From Vreelandella malpeensis (GTDB lineage Bacteria > Pseudomonadota > Gammaproteobacteria > Pseudomonadales > Halomonadaceae), in NCBI RefSeq assembly GCF_020622355.1, contig NZ_WHVL01000002.1:558001-622000 (forward strand): DNA of 64,000 nt, written 5' to 3'. A program made the position numbers and the translations under genes. Below are positions 57,154 to 64,000 of this stretch, piece by piece (position 1 is the stretch's first letter; each line of letters begins with the position of its first letter). Below the pieces are notes generated by a model. The model was not told where the DNA came from. It did no database searches and saw only the letters and a list, made by a program, of their open reading frames with translations.

Positions 57154-57720
57154 CTAGCAGTTGCGATGGACCTTGATCTTTCGGGAACGATAATCCAGCC
57201 ACATTCTTTTCAATTCGATGCCCGCGTCAGCGCATACTGCCTCGAGGATTCTATCCCTTCTCTGTCGATACGGCCGTTCATGGCTCGGATCATCGAGTTC
57301 CATGACATACAAGACGCTGAAATCGTCCTTGCTGCAAATCACATAGTCGAAATGCCATTGGGAAATCTGCCTGAACAAGGATAAGTACTGACTACTTTTG
57401 GGCCGATACTTTTCGGTATTGGGTTCGATGACATCGGCCACTCGCACCTGAGCGAAAACATAACACTCTGCGCCATACGTATTGACCAGCACCCTGTAGA
57501 CGTCCTGCTCACTGGGCGACATCAAAGCGCTTTTCTTGTTATAAGCCCCGCCCTTTTTCAAGAGCGCTTGAGATCTTGACGTTTTTCTTCGGGAACTGGA
57601 CCGGGTTCTCTTTGACGACAGATCCTTGAGCCCCCATTTCAACAAGACCACAAAGGCAAGAATAGCGGCCGCCCACCCTACCTTCGGCCATAGCAAAGCA
57701 GTCACATCCACGGAATCCAT
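57154..57720 (-). CDS. DUF2726-domain membrane-anchored protein
   Basis: 188 residues. One N-terminal transmembrane segment (about 15-31, VGWAAAILAFVVLLKWG), a basic Ser/Arg-rich linker (about 36-60), then a DUF2726 domain: MSPSEQDVYRVLVNTYG, CYVFAQVRVADVI, FDYVICSKDDFSVLYVMELDDPSH and RDRILEAVCADAGIEL. DUF2726 has a PD-(D/E)xK nuclease-like core with the conserved Asp and Glu (FDYVI and VMELDD), but activity is unproven. It stands alone between the deaminase region and the tRNA genes. Confidence 0.8.
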   Translation of the reverse strand: MDSVDVTALLWPKVGWAAAILAFVVLLKWGLKDLSSKRTRSSSRRKTSRSQALLKKGGAYNKKSALMSPSEQDVYRVLVNTYGAECYVFAQVRVADVIEPNTEKYRPKSSQYLSLFRQISQWHFDYVICSKDDFSVLYVMELDDPSHERPYRQRRDRILEAVCADAGIELKRMWLDYRSRKIKVHRNC

Positions 57721-57860
57721 TTAAGCCTCTATATTCTCATTGAATTTCGAGAGTCCTGGAGAAGAGCTTTAATACATGAAGGGAAATGCACATACGAAAA
57801 AGCCGCCCTGAAAGGGCGGCTTGATCATGTTCTTGAACGCTTCTGCTTTTGACCATTTTA

Positions 57861-57936
<76 letters not shown>

Positions 57937-58006
57937 GCATCGCGTTTTCTTGAACGTTTGACTGCTTTCGACAAGCGAGTCAGTCAACAAGAAATCTTGT
58001 TGGCAA

Positions 58007-58081
58007 TGGCTGGGGTACCAGGATTCGAACCTGGGAATGCCGATACCAAAAACCGGTGCCTTACCACTTGGCGATACCCCA
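58007..58081 (-). tRNA. tRNA-Gln (anticodon TTG)
   Basis: 75 bases including CCA. It starts TGGGGTATCGCCAAGTGGTA, typical of tRNA-Gln, with TTG in the loop of CACCGGTTTTTGGTATCGG and T arm GGTTCGAATCC. Middle gene of the three-tRNA cluster. Confidence 0.97.
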
Positions 58082-58087
58082 GCAGTG

Positions 58088-58163
58088 TGGTGGCCAGAGA
58101 CGGAATCGAACCGCCGACACGGGGATTTTCAATCCCCTGCTCTACCAACTGAGCTATCTGGCC
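58088..58163 (-). tRNA. tRNA-Phe (anticodon GAA)
   Basis: 76 bases including CCA. It starts GGCCAGATAGCTCAGTTGGT, has anticodon stem-loop GGGGATTGAAAATCCCC with GAA, and T arm CGGTTCGATTCCG. First gene of the cluster. Confidence 0.97.
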
Positions 58164-58306
58164 GCTGCCAACGGTGCGTATTAAACTAAAAAGACCGCTT
58201 TTCGTCAACACCTTTGTGAAACTTTCTTTCTAGTCACGTGGTTAGGGGCAACGAAGGCTACCCTACCCCAAGTGCACCGGGGGCCGAAACGCCCGGCTGG
58301 CGTGGC

Positions 58307-58582
58307 TCAGGCCTGGCTTGGGGGTACGTAGCCTTCGGCCTGGTCGGTGGTTTCGTTGTCCAGAAAGCGCTCCATCTGCGCCATCAGGTACTGGCGCGAC
58401 TCGGGTTCGAGCATGTTGAGGTGCTTCTCGTTGATCAGGCGGGTCTGCAGCGCCTGCCACTCCTGCCAGGCCTTCTGGGAGACCGTGGCCTGGATCTGCT
58501 GGCCCTTCTCGCCGGGCAAGGGGGGAAAAGCCAGCGCCGGTAGTTCCTGCTGATACTTGCGACAGAAAACGGTGTTGCTCAT
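58307..58582 (-). CDS. yggX: Fe(2+)-trafficking / oxidative damage protection protein YggX
   Basis: 91 residues. Opens MSNTVFCRKYQQELPALAF, with the conserved Cys7, followed by GEKGQQIQATVSQKAWQEW and INEKHLNMLEPESRQYLMAQM. YggX protects iron-sulfur enzymes from superoxide and is linked to mutY in many gammaproteobacteria, as here (mutY 42 bases upstream). Confidence 0.95.
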   Translation of the reverse strand: MSNTVFCRKYQQELPALAFPPLPGEKGQQIQATVSQKAWQEWQALQTRLINEKHLNMLEPESRQYLMAQMERFLDNETTDQAEGYVPPSQA

Positions 58583-58624
58583 GGGAATACTCCTTTGCGG
58601 GGGGAAATCGTCACCGAGTATGGG

Positions 58625-59716
58625 CTAGGGCCCGGGGGTGGGATCAAGCGAAAATGGCGCCAGCTGCGCCAACAACGATTTCACCGGCGCAGCCAGGCCC
58701 AGCGTTGGCGGGTCGGCAGGGTCGAACCAGATGCCTTTCTCGCGCACCCCGGAAAGCCCTTCGCAGCGTACCGGCTGCGGGGTGATCGCCAGTCGAAAGT
58801 GGCTGAAGGTGTGGGTAAAGCCGGGCAGCGCCGGCTCGATGACGGCGCTGTCGACGCCGTCTTGCAGCCAATCGCCGAGTGCTGCGCGGTCATCGAACTG
58901 GGGCAGGCTCCAGAGCCCGCCCCAGAGTCCCGAAGGCGGGCGCTGCTCGAGCCAGACGCGGCCCGCTCCATCGCGCAGCACCAGCATCAGCGTCTCGCGG
59001 GTGGGCAGCGCCTTTTTCGGCTTGGACTCGGGGTAGCGCTGCGGCGCGCCTTCTTCATAGGCGGCGCATACGTCATTGAACGGGCAGATCACGCAGTCCG
59101 GCCGGGCGCGGGTGCAGAGCGTGGCGCCGAAGTCCATGATCGCCTGGGTGTAATCGGCAAGACGCTCATCGGGGGTGAAGTATTCGGCGAGCGCCCACAG
59201 CTTGTTTTCGATGACGGGCTTGCCGGGCCAGCCTGAGATGGCGTGCAGGCGGGTCATGGAGCGCTTGACGTTGCCATCGAGGATGGCGGCGCGCGCGCCG
59301 GTACTCTGGGCGATGATGGCCCCGGCGGTGGAGCGACCGATGCCCGGAAGCGCGGTGAGCGCCTCGACGCTTTGCGTGGGCAGCTCGCCGCCGTGCTCGT
59401 CTAGCGCCGTTTGCGCGGCCTTGTGCAGGTTGCGTGCCCGAGCGTAGTAGCCGAGACCGGTCCACAGGTGCAGCACCTCGTCCTGGTCGGCGTGCGCCAG
59501 CGCCTCGAGCGTGGGAAAGCGTGCCATGAAGCGCTCGAAGTAGGGAATCACGGTGGCGACCTGGGTCTGCTGCAGCATGATTTCCGACACCCAGACCCGG
59601 TAGGCGCTGCGCGGCGACTGCCAGGGCAGGTCATGGCGGCCGTACTGGTCGAACCAGTCAAGCAGCCGGCGTTGGAATTCGAAGGCCGTCAGGCACGGCG
59701 TCGGCATATCGGGCAT
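58625..59716 (-). CDS. mutY: A/G-specific adenine DNA glycosylase
   Basis: 363 residues. MutY removes adenine opposite 8-oxoguanine. The HhH-GPD domain includes WVSEIMLQQTQVATVIPYFERF, ALPGIGRSTAGAI (HhH, catalytic Asp of LDGNVKR after it) and the [4Fe-4S] ligands in CTRARPDCVICPFNDVC. A C-terminal NUDIX-like 8-oxoG recognition domain starts near 230 (LMLVLRDGAGRVWLEQRP). It lies between asmA and yggX. Confidence 0.96.
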   Translation of the reverse strand: MPDMPTPCLTAFEFQRRLLDWFDQYGRHDLPWQSPRSAYRVWVSEIMLQQTQVATVIPYFERFMARFPTLEALAHADQDEVLHLWTGLGYYARARNLHKAAQTALDEHGGELPTQSVEALTALPGIGRSTAGAIIAQSTGARAAILDGNVKRSMTRLHAISGWPGKPVIENKLWALAEYFTPDERLADYTQAIMDFGATLCTRARPDCVICPFNDVCAAYEEGAPQRYPESKPKKALPTRETLMLVLRDGAGRVWLEQRPPSGLWGGLWSLPQFDDRAALGDWLQDGVDSAVIEPALPGFTHTFSHFRLAITPQPVRCEGLSGVREKGIWFDPADPPTLGLAAPVKSLLAQLAPFSLDPTPGP

Positions 59717-59761
59717 GGTGTGTTCTGGCCTATCAAGGGATAAAAAGAGGCGCCAACGAAA

Positions 59762-59783
59762 GCGCCGGCCCGAAGGCCGGCGC
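59762..59783 (-). terminator. Terminator-like hairpin between asmA and mutY
   Basis: GCGCCGGCC-CGAA-GGCCGGCGC; on the minus strand TTTCG follows the stem. It lies 20 bases past the asmA stop. Confidence 0.8.
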
Positions 59784-59800
59784 GCAACAATGGCTCACCG

Positions 59801-62131
59801 TCAATCGAACAGGCTGCGAAGACCGTCGCGCAGGTTGCGCCCGGCGTCATCGCCCAGGCGCTCGTCGAGCCGGTTCAAGGCATCGCCCAGACGTTCCTCG
59901 ACCTCGGCGCCAGCCTCGGTACGAAGCAGCGACACGATGGAAGCCTGGAAGGCATCGCGATCCAGGCGGCACCACTGCGACTTGTCCTCGTCGAGATTGC
60001 CCTCGCACAACACCGGCAGCGGCAGGGCCTGAAGGCGCGGGTTGACCTCGCAGGCGGGATCGGCGGTGTCGACCAGGCGGGCATTGGCGCGGGTGACAAA
60101 CGTCTTGCTGCCGAGATCGATTTGCCCTTCGCCGGCCATGTCGATGCCGGGCAGCGTGATCGTCATGTCGTCGCTTGTGACCACGCCGCCTTGGATGACG
60201 AAGGTGGCCCCGAACTGATCGAAGCGGGTGTCCGGCTGCCAGTCGCGCAGCGTGCCCTGCCCGTCGAGCTGGGCGGCGAGCTCGCACATCTGCTGCGAGA
60301 CGTTGGTATCGAGAATCGCGCCGTCGTTGAGTCGCGCGGTGAGCTCGCCATGGAGGTGACGGGTCAGCACCGAGCGCGTGTTGCCTTGGGTGGCGAGCTC
60401 GCCCTGCAGATTGAAGCGACCGCGAATCGGCGAAGCTTCCTCGCTGAAGGTCTCGACCAGCGGGGCGACCTGAACACTCTCGACCCGCGGCGCGAGTTGC
60501 CACTCGAGCACCGGCTCGCGGGCGTCGAGGGCCCCGGTGGCCGCGAGCGTACCGCTGTAGAAGCGCGACTCGAAGTCGGTCAGACGATGCAGGCCCTGCT
60601 CGCCGCGCAGCGCCATGCGCGCATTGGAGAAGGTCAGCCCGCCCAGCACCAGCTCGTCGAGCTCGAGATCGCCGCTCAAATCGAGGCCGGCAAGCCACGC
60701 CTGGGGCAGCAGCTCGTGCTCGTCTTCTTCCTGGGCCATGGCACGGCGGATCAGGCCGAGCCCGGCCTGCTGAGAAGTCACCGGCCCCGGAAGGTAGCGA
60801 TCCAGATCGAGCGTATCGCCGGCCAGGTCGAAGGCCAGCGCGCTGGCGTCGAAGGCGCCGGAGAGAGAGCCTGTAAAGGTGCTGTCATCCAAGACCAGCG
60901 AGAGCTGCGGCAAGGCGAGCTGTTCGAGATCCCCTTCCACGGGACTGGTCATGGCGACGTCACTCAGCGCCGCTTCGCTGGCGGTGTTGAGCTCGAGGCC
61001 GAACCGCGTGAGCCAAGGACGCAGATTGAACGGCGCGGCGTTGAGCTGGCCCCGATAGCGTGGTGCGTCCTGGAACTGCTCGACGTTGAGATGCCCACTC
61101 AGACGCAATCCGTCCGGGCCCGTGAGCTGGGCGTCGCGCAGCTGGGCGGTCTGCGCTGCCCAGTCGGCTTCCAGGCCGAAGGCCAGCGAAAGCGCCAGGC
61201 TCCCCTGCCAGTTCTCCGGATGGCGCAAGCCGGTTTCCAGGGTGGCATCGGTCACGCTCAAGCGCCGCTCGCCGAGCCGGGCCACCATTTCTGCCGCCTT
61301 GAGGTTCACCTGCTGGGGTTCGCTGCCCTCGACGGTACTCGAGCGAGTGCCTAGTTGCAGCCCCTCCAGAATGACGCGCTCGTCACCCAGCCCCAGGCGC
61401 ACTCGGGTTTCCAGGTTCACCTCGCTGGTGAACGCCGGCGCGCGTTCGAGCGCCTCCGCGTCCAGGCGATGGTGCTTGGTCAGGGTGAACATCGCCTTGA
61501 GCGGGAACGAGCGGGTCGGATTGACGTTGCTGCCGGTGATATTGAGCGATTGAAGCCGCCAGAGCGCCTGCTCGAGTTCGTCGCGAAAGCGGATGTCGGC
61601 GTTGCGTACTTCGACGCTTGCGATGTTGAGCACGACCGACAGGTTGCCTGCATCGACGTTGGGACCGGCGCTGGCTGGCGCCAGCACGGTTTCGGCACTT
61701 TCATTGTTGTGCTCGGCCAGCCGGTCCATCAGTGCCTGCCAGTTGCCTTCACCTTGCGCGTCGCGCTCCAGGTTCAGGCGCACGCCATCGAGGGTCAGGC
61801 CATCGATGGCGATTTCGCCGCGCAGCAGCGGCGCGAAAGCTACACTCACCTCGGCGCGCTCGACGGCGGCGAAGGCGGTATCGTCGCGGCTTTGCTCGGG
61901 AAGCCAGGCACGCGCCTGCTCGACGCCGACTCCGATGCGCGGATAGAACGACCAGGTGATCGGCCCCTCCAGCGCCAGATCGAGCCCGGTCTGCTCCTCG
62001 ACCACCTCGACCAGGCGCGGCTTGAAGTCCTCGGGGTCCAGAAACGTGGTGACATACACCACGGCGGCCACCGCCACCATGGCCAGAATGCCGACCACGG
62101 CCAGCAGGATACGCAATAACTGTTTCATCAC
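59801..62131 (-). CDS. asmA: AsmA-family outer-membrane lipid homeostasis protein
   Basis: 776 residues. One N-terminal transmembrane anchor (about 6-29, LRILLAVVGILAMVAVAAVVYV) then a long periplasmic AsmA-type beta-groove: GLDLALEGPITWSFYPRIGVGVEQARAW near the start and DNMTITLPGIDMAGEGQIDLGSKTF-like closing repeats (SDDMTITLPGIDMAGEGQI). AsmA proteins are thought to move phospholipids toward the outer membrane. Its place upstream of mutY-yggX and near hisB matches the Pseudomonas order. Confidence 0.93.
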   Translation of the reverse strand: MMKQLLRILLAVVGILAMVAVAAVVYVTTFLDPEDFKPRLVEVVEEQTGLDLALEGPITWSFYPRIGVGVEQARAWLPEQSRDDTAFAAVERAEVSVAFAPLLRGEIAIDGLTLDGVRLNLERDAQGEGNWQALMDRLAEHNNESAETVLAPASAGPNVDAGNLSVVLNIASVEVRNADIRFRDELEQALWRLQSLNITGSNVNPTRSFPLKAMFTLTKHHRLDAEALERAPAFTSEVNLETRVRLGLGDERVILEGLQLGTRSSTVEGSEPQQVNLKAAEMVARLGERRLSVTDATLETGLRHPENWQGSLALSLAFGLEADWAAQTAQLRDAQLTGPDGLRLSGHLNVEQFQDAPRYRGQLNAAPFNLRPWLTRFGLELNTASEAALSDVAMTSPVEGDLEQLALPQLSLVLDDSTFTGSLSGAFDASALAFDLAGDTLDLDRYLPGPVTSQQAGLGLIRRAMAQEEDEHELLPQAWLAGLDLSGDLELDELVLGGLTFSNARMALRGEQGLHRLTDFESRFYSGTLAATGALDAREPVLEWQLAPRVESVQVAPLVETFSEEASPIRGRFNLQGELATQGNTRSVLTRHLHGELTARLNDGAILDTNVSQQMCELAAQLDGQGTLRDWQPDTRFDQFGATFVIQGGVVTSDDMTITLPGIDMAGEGQIDLGSKTFVTRANARLVDTADPACEVNPRLQALPLPVLCEGNLDEDKSQWCRLDRDAFQASIVSLLRTEAGAEVEERLGDALNRLDERLGDDAGRNLRDGLRSLFD

Positions 62132-62168
62132 CCTTTCCCTTGTGGGTAGTGCCCAGCGTGAGTCTCGC

Positions 62169-62633
62169 TCAGCGTGGATCTAGCTCGACATAGCCGCCGG
62201 CGCCGTCGGCGCCTGGCGTATCTCCGGAAAAGGGCCGGTACCCTAGTTTGGAAAGCAGCAGTTGATCGGCCAGCGGTAGCGTATCGACGGCGATACGCAG
62301 CGCCCTGCCCTCCTGCTTCGCGCGTTCCGCCAACAGTGCCATAAGGCGCGACCCCACGCCACGCCGGCGGGTATTGGCGCGTACGCAAAGCTCGGACAGC
62401 CACCAAGCGCGGTCCTCGGCCTCGTTGATCACCACCGCCGCGAGCAGATGCTCGTTGAAGTGGGCGCAGGCGAAGAACTGGCGCCGGGCCAGGTGGTGCT
62501 CGATGAAGTCTGCCACGCCATTGGCCGGCAGCCGCGCGACCGGGGCGTCCTCGAAAATGCGCTGCAGATCGAAACGCAGGTGCTCGTCGGCGCTCCAGCG
62601 GGCGTGGTCGATATACACAAGCGTCACTGGCAT
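62169..62633 (-). CDS. GNAT acetyltransferase, PanM/PanZ-like size
   Basis: 154 residues of GNAT fold: FACAHFNEHLLAAVVINEAEDRAWWLSELCVRANTRRRGVGSRLM with the acetyl-CoA pyrophosphate loop RRRGVGSRL, then a C-terminal strand and GYVELD. Size and DHARWSADEHLRFDLQRIFED opening resemble the PanM/PanZ group that matures aspartate decarboxylase (PanD), but this cannot be settled by eye. Coded just upstream of asmA on the same strand and divergent from hisB. Confidence 0.82.
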   Translation of the reverse strand: MPVTLVYIDHARWSADEHLRFDLQRIFEDAPVARLPANGVADFIEHHLARRQFFACAHFNEHLLAAVVINEAEDRAWWLSELCVRANTRRRGVGSRLMALLAERAKQEGRALRIAVDTLPLADQLLLSKLGYRPFSGDTPGADGAGGYVELDPR

Positions 62634-62816
62634 GGCGAGATCCTCCGGGCTTGGCGCGGGTCGTGATCAGTACGTTCGTGAAGCAGCGACATGTCGCGCA
62701 TTGTAGCGGATGGGGTCATCGATTCTCTATAATGGCGGCTTTGCTTGTCGAACAAGTCCAGGCCGAGGCCGCGAGCCTTGCCACCTCAACGTGCGCGCCA
62801 GCGCAGGAGAAGCCCC

Positions 62817-63410
62817 ATGTCAGCGCGAATTGCCACGGTCAGCCGTGACACCAACGAAACGCAGATCACCGTCAGCATCGACCTCGATGGCAAAGGCCAC
62901 CTGAAGGGCGAGTCCGGCGTGGCGTTTCTGGATCACATGCTCGACCAGGTCGCGCGCCACGGGTTGATCGACATCACCATGGACGTCAAGGGTGACCTGC
63001 ACATCGACGATCACCATACCGTCGAGGACTTGGGCATCACCCTCGGCCAGGCGTTCAACGAGGCGGTGGGCGACAAGCGCGGCATCGTGCGCTACGGTCA
63101 CGCCTACGTGCCGTTGGATGAAGCGCTTTCGCGCGTGGTGGTGGATTTCTCCGGCCGCGCCGGGCTGTTCATGAACGCCACCTTCACCCGCGACACCATC
63201 GGTACCATGGATACGCAGCTGTTCAGCGAGTTCTTCCACGGCTTCGTCAACCACGCCCGGGTAACGCTGCACATCGACAACCTCAAGGGTGATAACGCCC
63301 ACCACCAGGCGGAAACCATCTTCAAGGCCTTTGGCCGGGCGCTGCGCATGGCGCTTGCCGAGGATCCGCGCATGGCCGGGCAGATGCCGTCCACCAAGGG
63401 AACGCTGTGA
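62817..63410 (+). CDS. hisB: Imidazoleglycerol-phosphate dehydratase
   Basis: 197 residues, the monofunctional IGPD type without the HisB phosphatase domain. Mn-binding and family motifs: [36 protein letters not shown] and the C-terminal [41 protein letters not shown] precedes the ATG. It is the first gene of a his operon continuing with hisH. Confidence 0.96.
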   Translation: MSARIATVSRDTNETQITVSIDLDGKGHLKGESGVAFLDHMLDQVARHGLIDITMDVKGDLHIDDHHTVEDLGITLGQAFNEAVGDKRGIVRYGHAYVPLDEALSRVVVDFSGRAGLFMNATFTRDTIGTMDTQLFSEFFHGFVNHARVTLHIDNLKGDNAHHQAETIFKAFGRALRMALAEDPRMAGQMPSTKGTL

Positions 63411-63459
63411 GGCCAGCACAAAGGCCGAGCCGTTCGCCACTCACCATAAGGAGCGCGAC

Positions 63460-64000
63460 ATGACCATCGCCGTCATCGATTACGGAATGGGCAACCTGCA
63501 TTCCGTGGCCAAGGCGCTTGAACACGTCACCCATGAAAACGTCGTCATCACCCGCGACCCCCGGCGCATTCTGGGCGCCACCCGCGTAGTGCTGCCCGGC
63601 CAGGGCGCGATTCGCGACTGCGTAGGCGAACTCGAGCGTACCGAACTCCGGGGCCTGGTCGACGACATTCTCACCCGTCAGGCAAAGCCGCTTCTCGGCA
63701 TCTGCGTGGGTCAGCAGATGCTGATGGAAAAAAGCGAGGAGAACGGCGGCGTCGACTGTCTGGGCTTTTTCCGCGGTAGCGTCGATCGTTTCCCGCTGGA
63801 CATGAGTGACGAGCACGACCAGCGCCTGAAGGTGCCTCACATGGGCTGGAACCGGCTCCATCAGCACCACGACCATCCGCTGTGGGCAGGCATCGACGAC
63901 GCCGAGCGTTTCTACTTCGTCCACGGTTATTACGTCAATGCAAGCGACGACGCAGAGGTCTACGGCACCACCGAGTACGGTCGGGTCAACGCCCACGTGG
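63460..64000 (+). CDS. hisH: Imidazole glycerol phosphate synthase subunit HisH (3' end cut by window)
   Basis: The first 180 codons are present. HisH is the glutaminase that feeds ammonia to HisF. MTIAVIDYGMGNLHSVAKAL, VVLPGQGAIRDC, and LLGICVGQQML with the nucleophilic Cys of the class I glutaminase triad are visible, then VPHMGWNRL and YFVHGYYV with conserved residues; the distal His-Glu of the triad lies beyond the edge. AAGGAG lies nine bases before the ATG. Confidence 0.96.
   Translation, partial: MTIAVIDYGMGNLHSVAKALEHVTHENVVITRDPRRILGATRVVLPGQGAIRDCVGELERTELRGLVDDILTRQAKPLLGICVGQQMLMEKSEENGGVDCLGFFRGSVDRFPLDMSDEHDQRLKVPHMGWNRLHQHHDHPLWAGIDDAERFYFVHGYYVNASDDAEVYGTTEYGRVNAHV

Noticed and set aside
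60122..61354. A 410-codon open frame opposite asmA
   Set aside because: No start signal or recognisable domain; asmA on the other strand is well supported.

Overview
The window is about 64 kb of high-GC (roughly 60-65 percent by eye) chromosomal DNA from a gammaproteobacterium. Gene order and content point to a halophilic or marine member of the Halomonadaceae (Halomonas or a relative): a def-fmt-rsmB-trkA-trkH block, dodecin, a three-gene TRAP transporter, lptGF-pepA-holC-valS and yggX-mutY-asmA-hisBH blocks like those of Pseudomonas and Halomonas. The genus is inferred from memory of such genomes, not from a search. I see no insertion sequence, prophage, CRISPR array or rRNA operon.

Layout. 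1-4 kb: start of hemF, an MpaB-type oxygenase homologue, tsaC, dprA and a LysM protein, all leftward. 4-12.4 kb: def, fmt, rsmB, a dodecin, trkA, trkH, a TraB-family membrane protein and an EamA transporter, all rightward. 12.4-22.6 kb: a DTW-type tRNA modification protein, bioB with a BirA-type operator over its start, a sirtuin, a three-GAF GGDEF-EAL protein, an orphan XRE regulator in AT-rich DNA, a Zur-box-controlled COG0523 GTPase, and a PRISE-like reductase divergent from a LysR regulator. 22.6-34.3 kb: an accessory catabolic cluster (below). 34.4-41.4 kb: metallophosphoesterase, PepSY and His-rich DUF2946 proteins, persulfide-dioxygenase-like MBL protein, a truC-tcdA-DUF1653 operon and sodC. 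41.6-45.4 kb: a CstA-type transporter, manganese catalase, bacterioferritin and its ferredoxin. 45.5-54.1 kb: lptFG, pepA, an intervening ilvE, holC and valS. 54.2-58.2 kb: PAP2 phosphatase, a small membrane protein, two CMP/dCMP-type deaminases plus the 3' remnant of a third, a DUF2726 protein, and tRNA genes for Phe, Gln and Thr. 58.3-64 kb: yggX, mutY, asmA, a GNAT acetyltransferase, hisB and the start of hisH.

The most interesting part is 22.6-34.3 kb. A HutC-type GntR regulator sits between two operons. The leftward one holds a LeuC/LeuD-type hydro-lyase and a TRAP transporter. The rightward one holds an NTF2-like protein, an isocitrate-lyase/PEP-mutase-type C-C lyase, an isochorismatase-fold amidase, two PuuE-like (allantoinase-type) NodB hydrolases and a fumarate-reductase/KstD-type flavoprotein. 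Near-identical 18-bp palindromes lie in the control region of each operon, so the two look like one regulon. Read as chemistry, the set could import a small cyclic imide or amide, open the ring, remove ammonia, hydrate the resulting maleate-type diacid and cleave it to central metabolites, with the flavoprotein adding or removing a double bond. This resembles the end of the dimethylmaleate branch of anaerobic nicotinate breakdown joined to cyclic-imide hydrolysis. I know of no described pathway with this set; the substrate is not known.

Other regulatory sites read directly from sequence are a BirA box at bioB, a Zur box at the COG0523 GTPase, a T-N11-A palindrome at the LysR gene, a Fur-like box at bfd and many intrinsic terminators.
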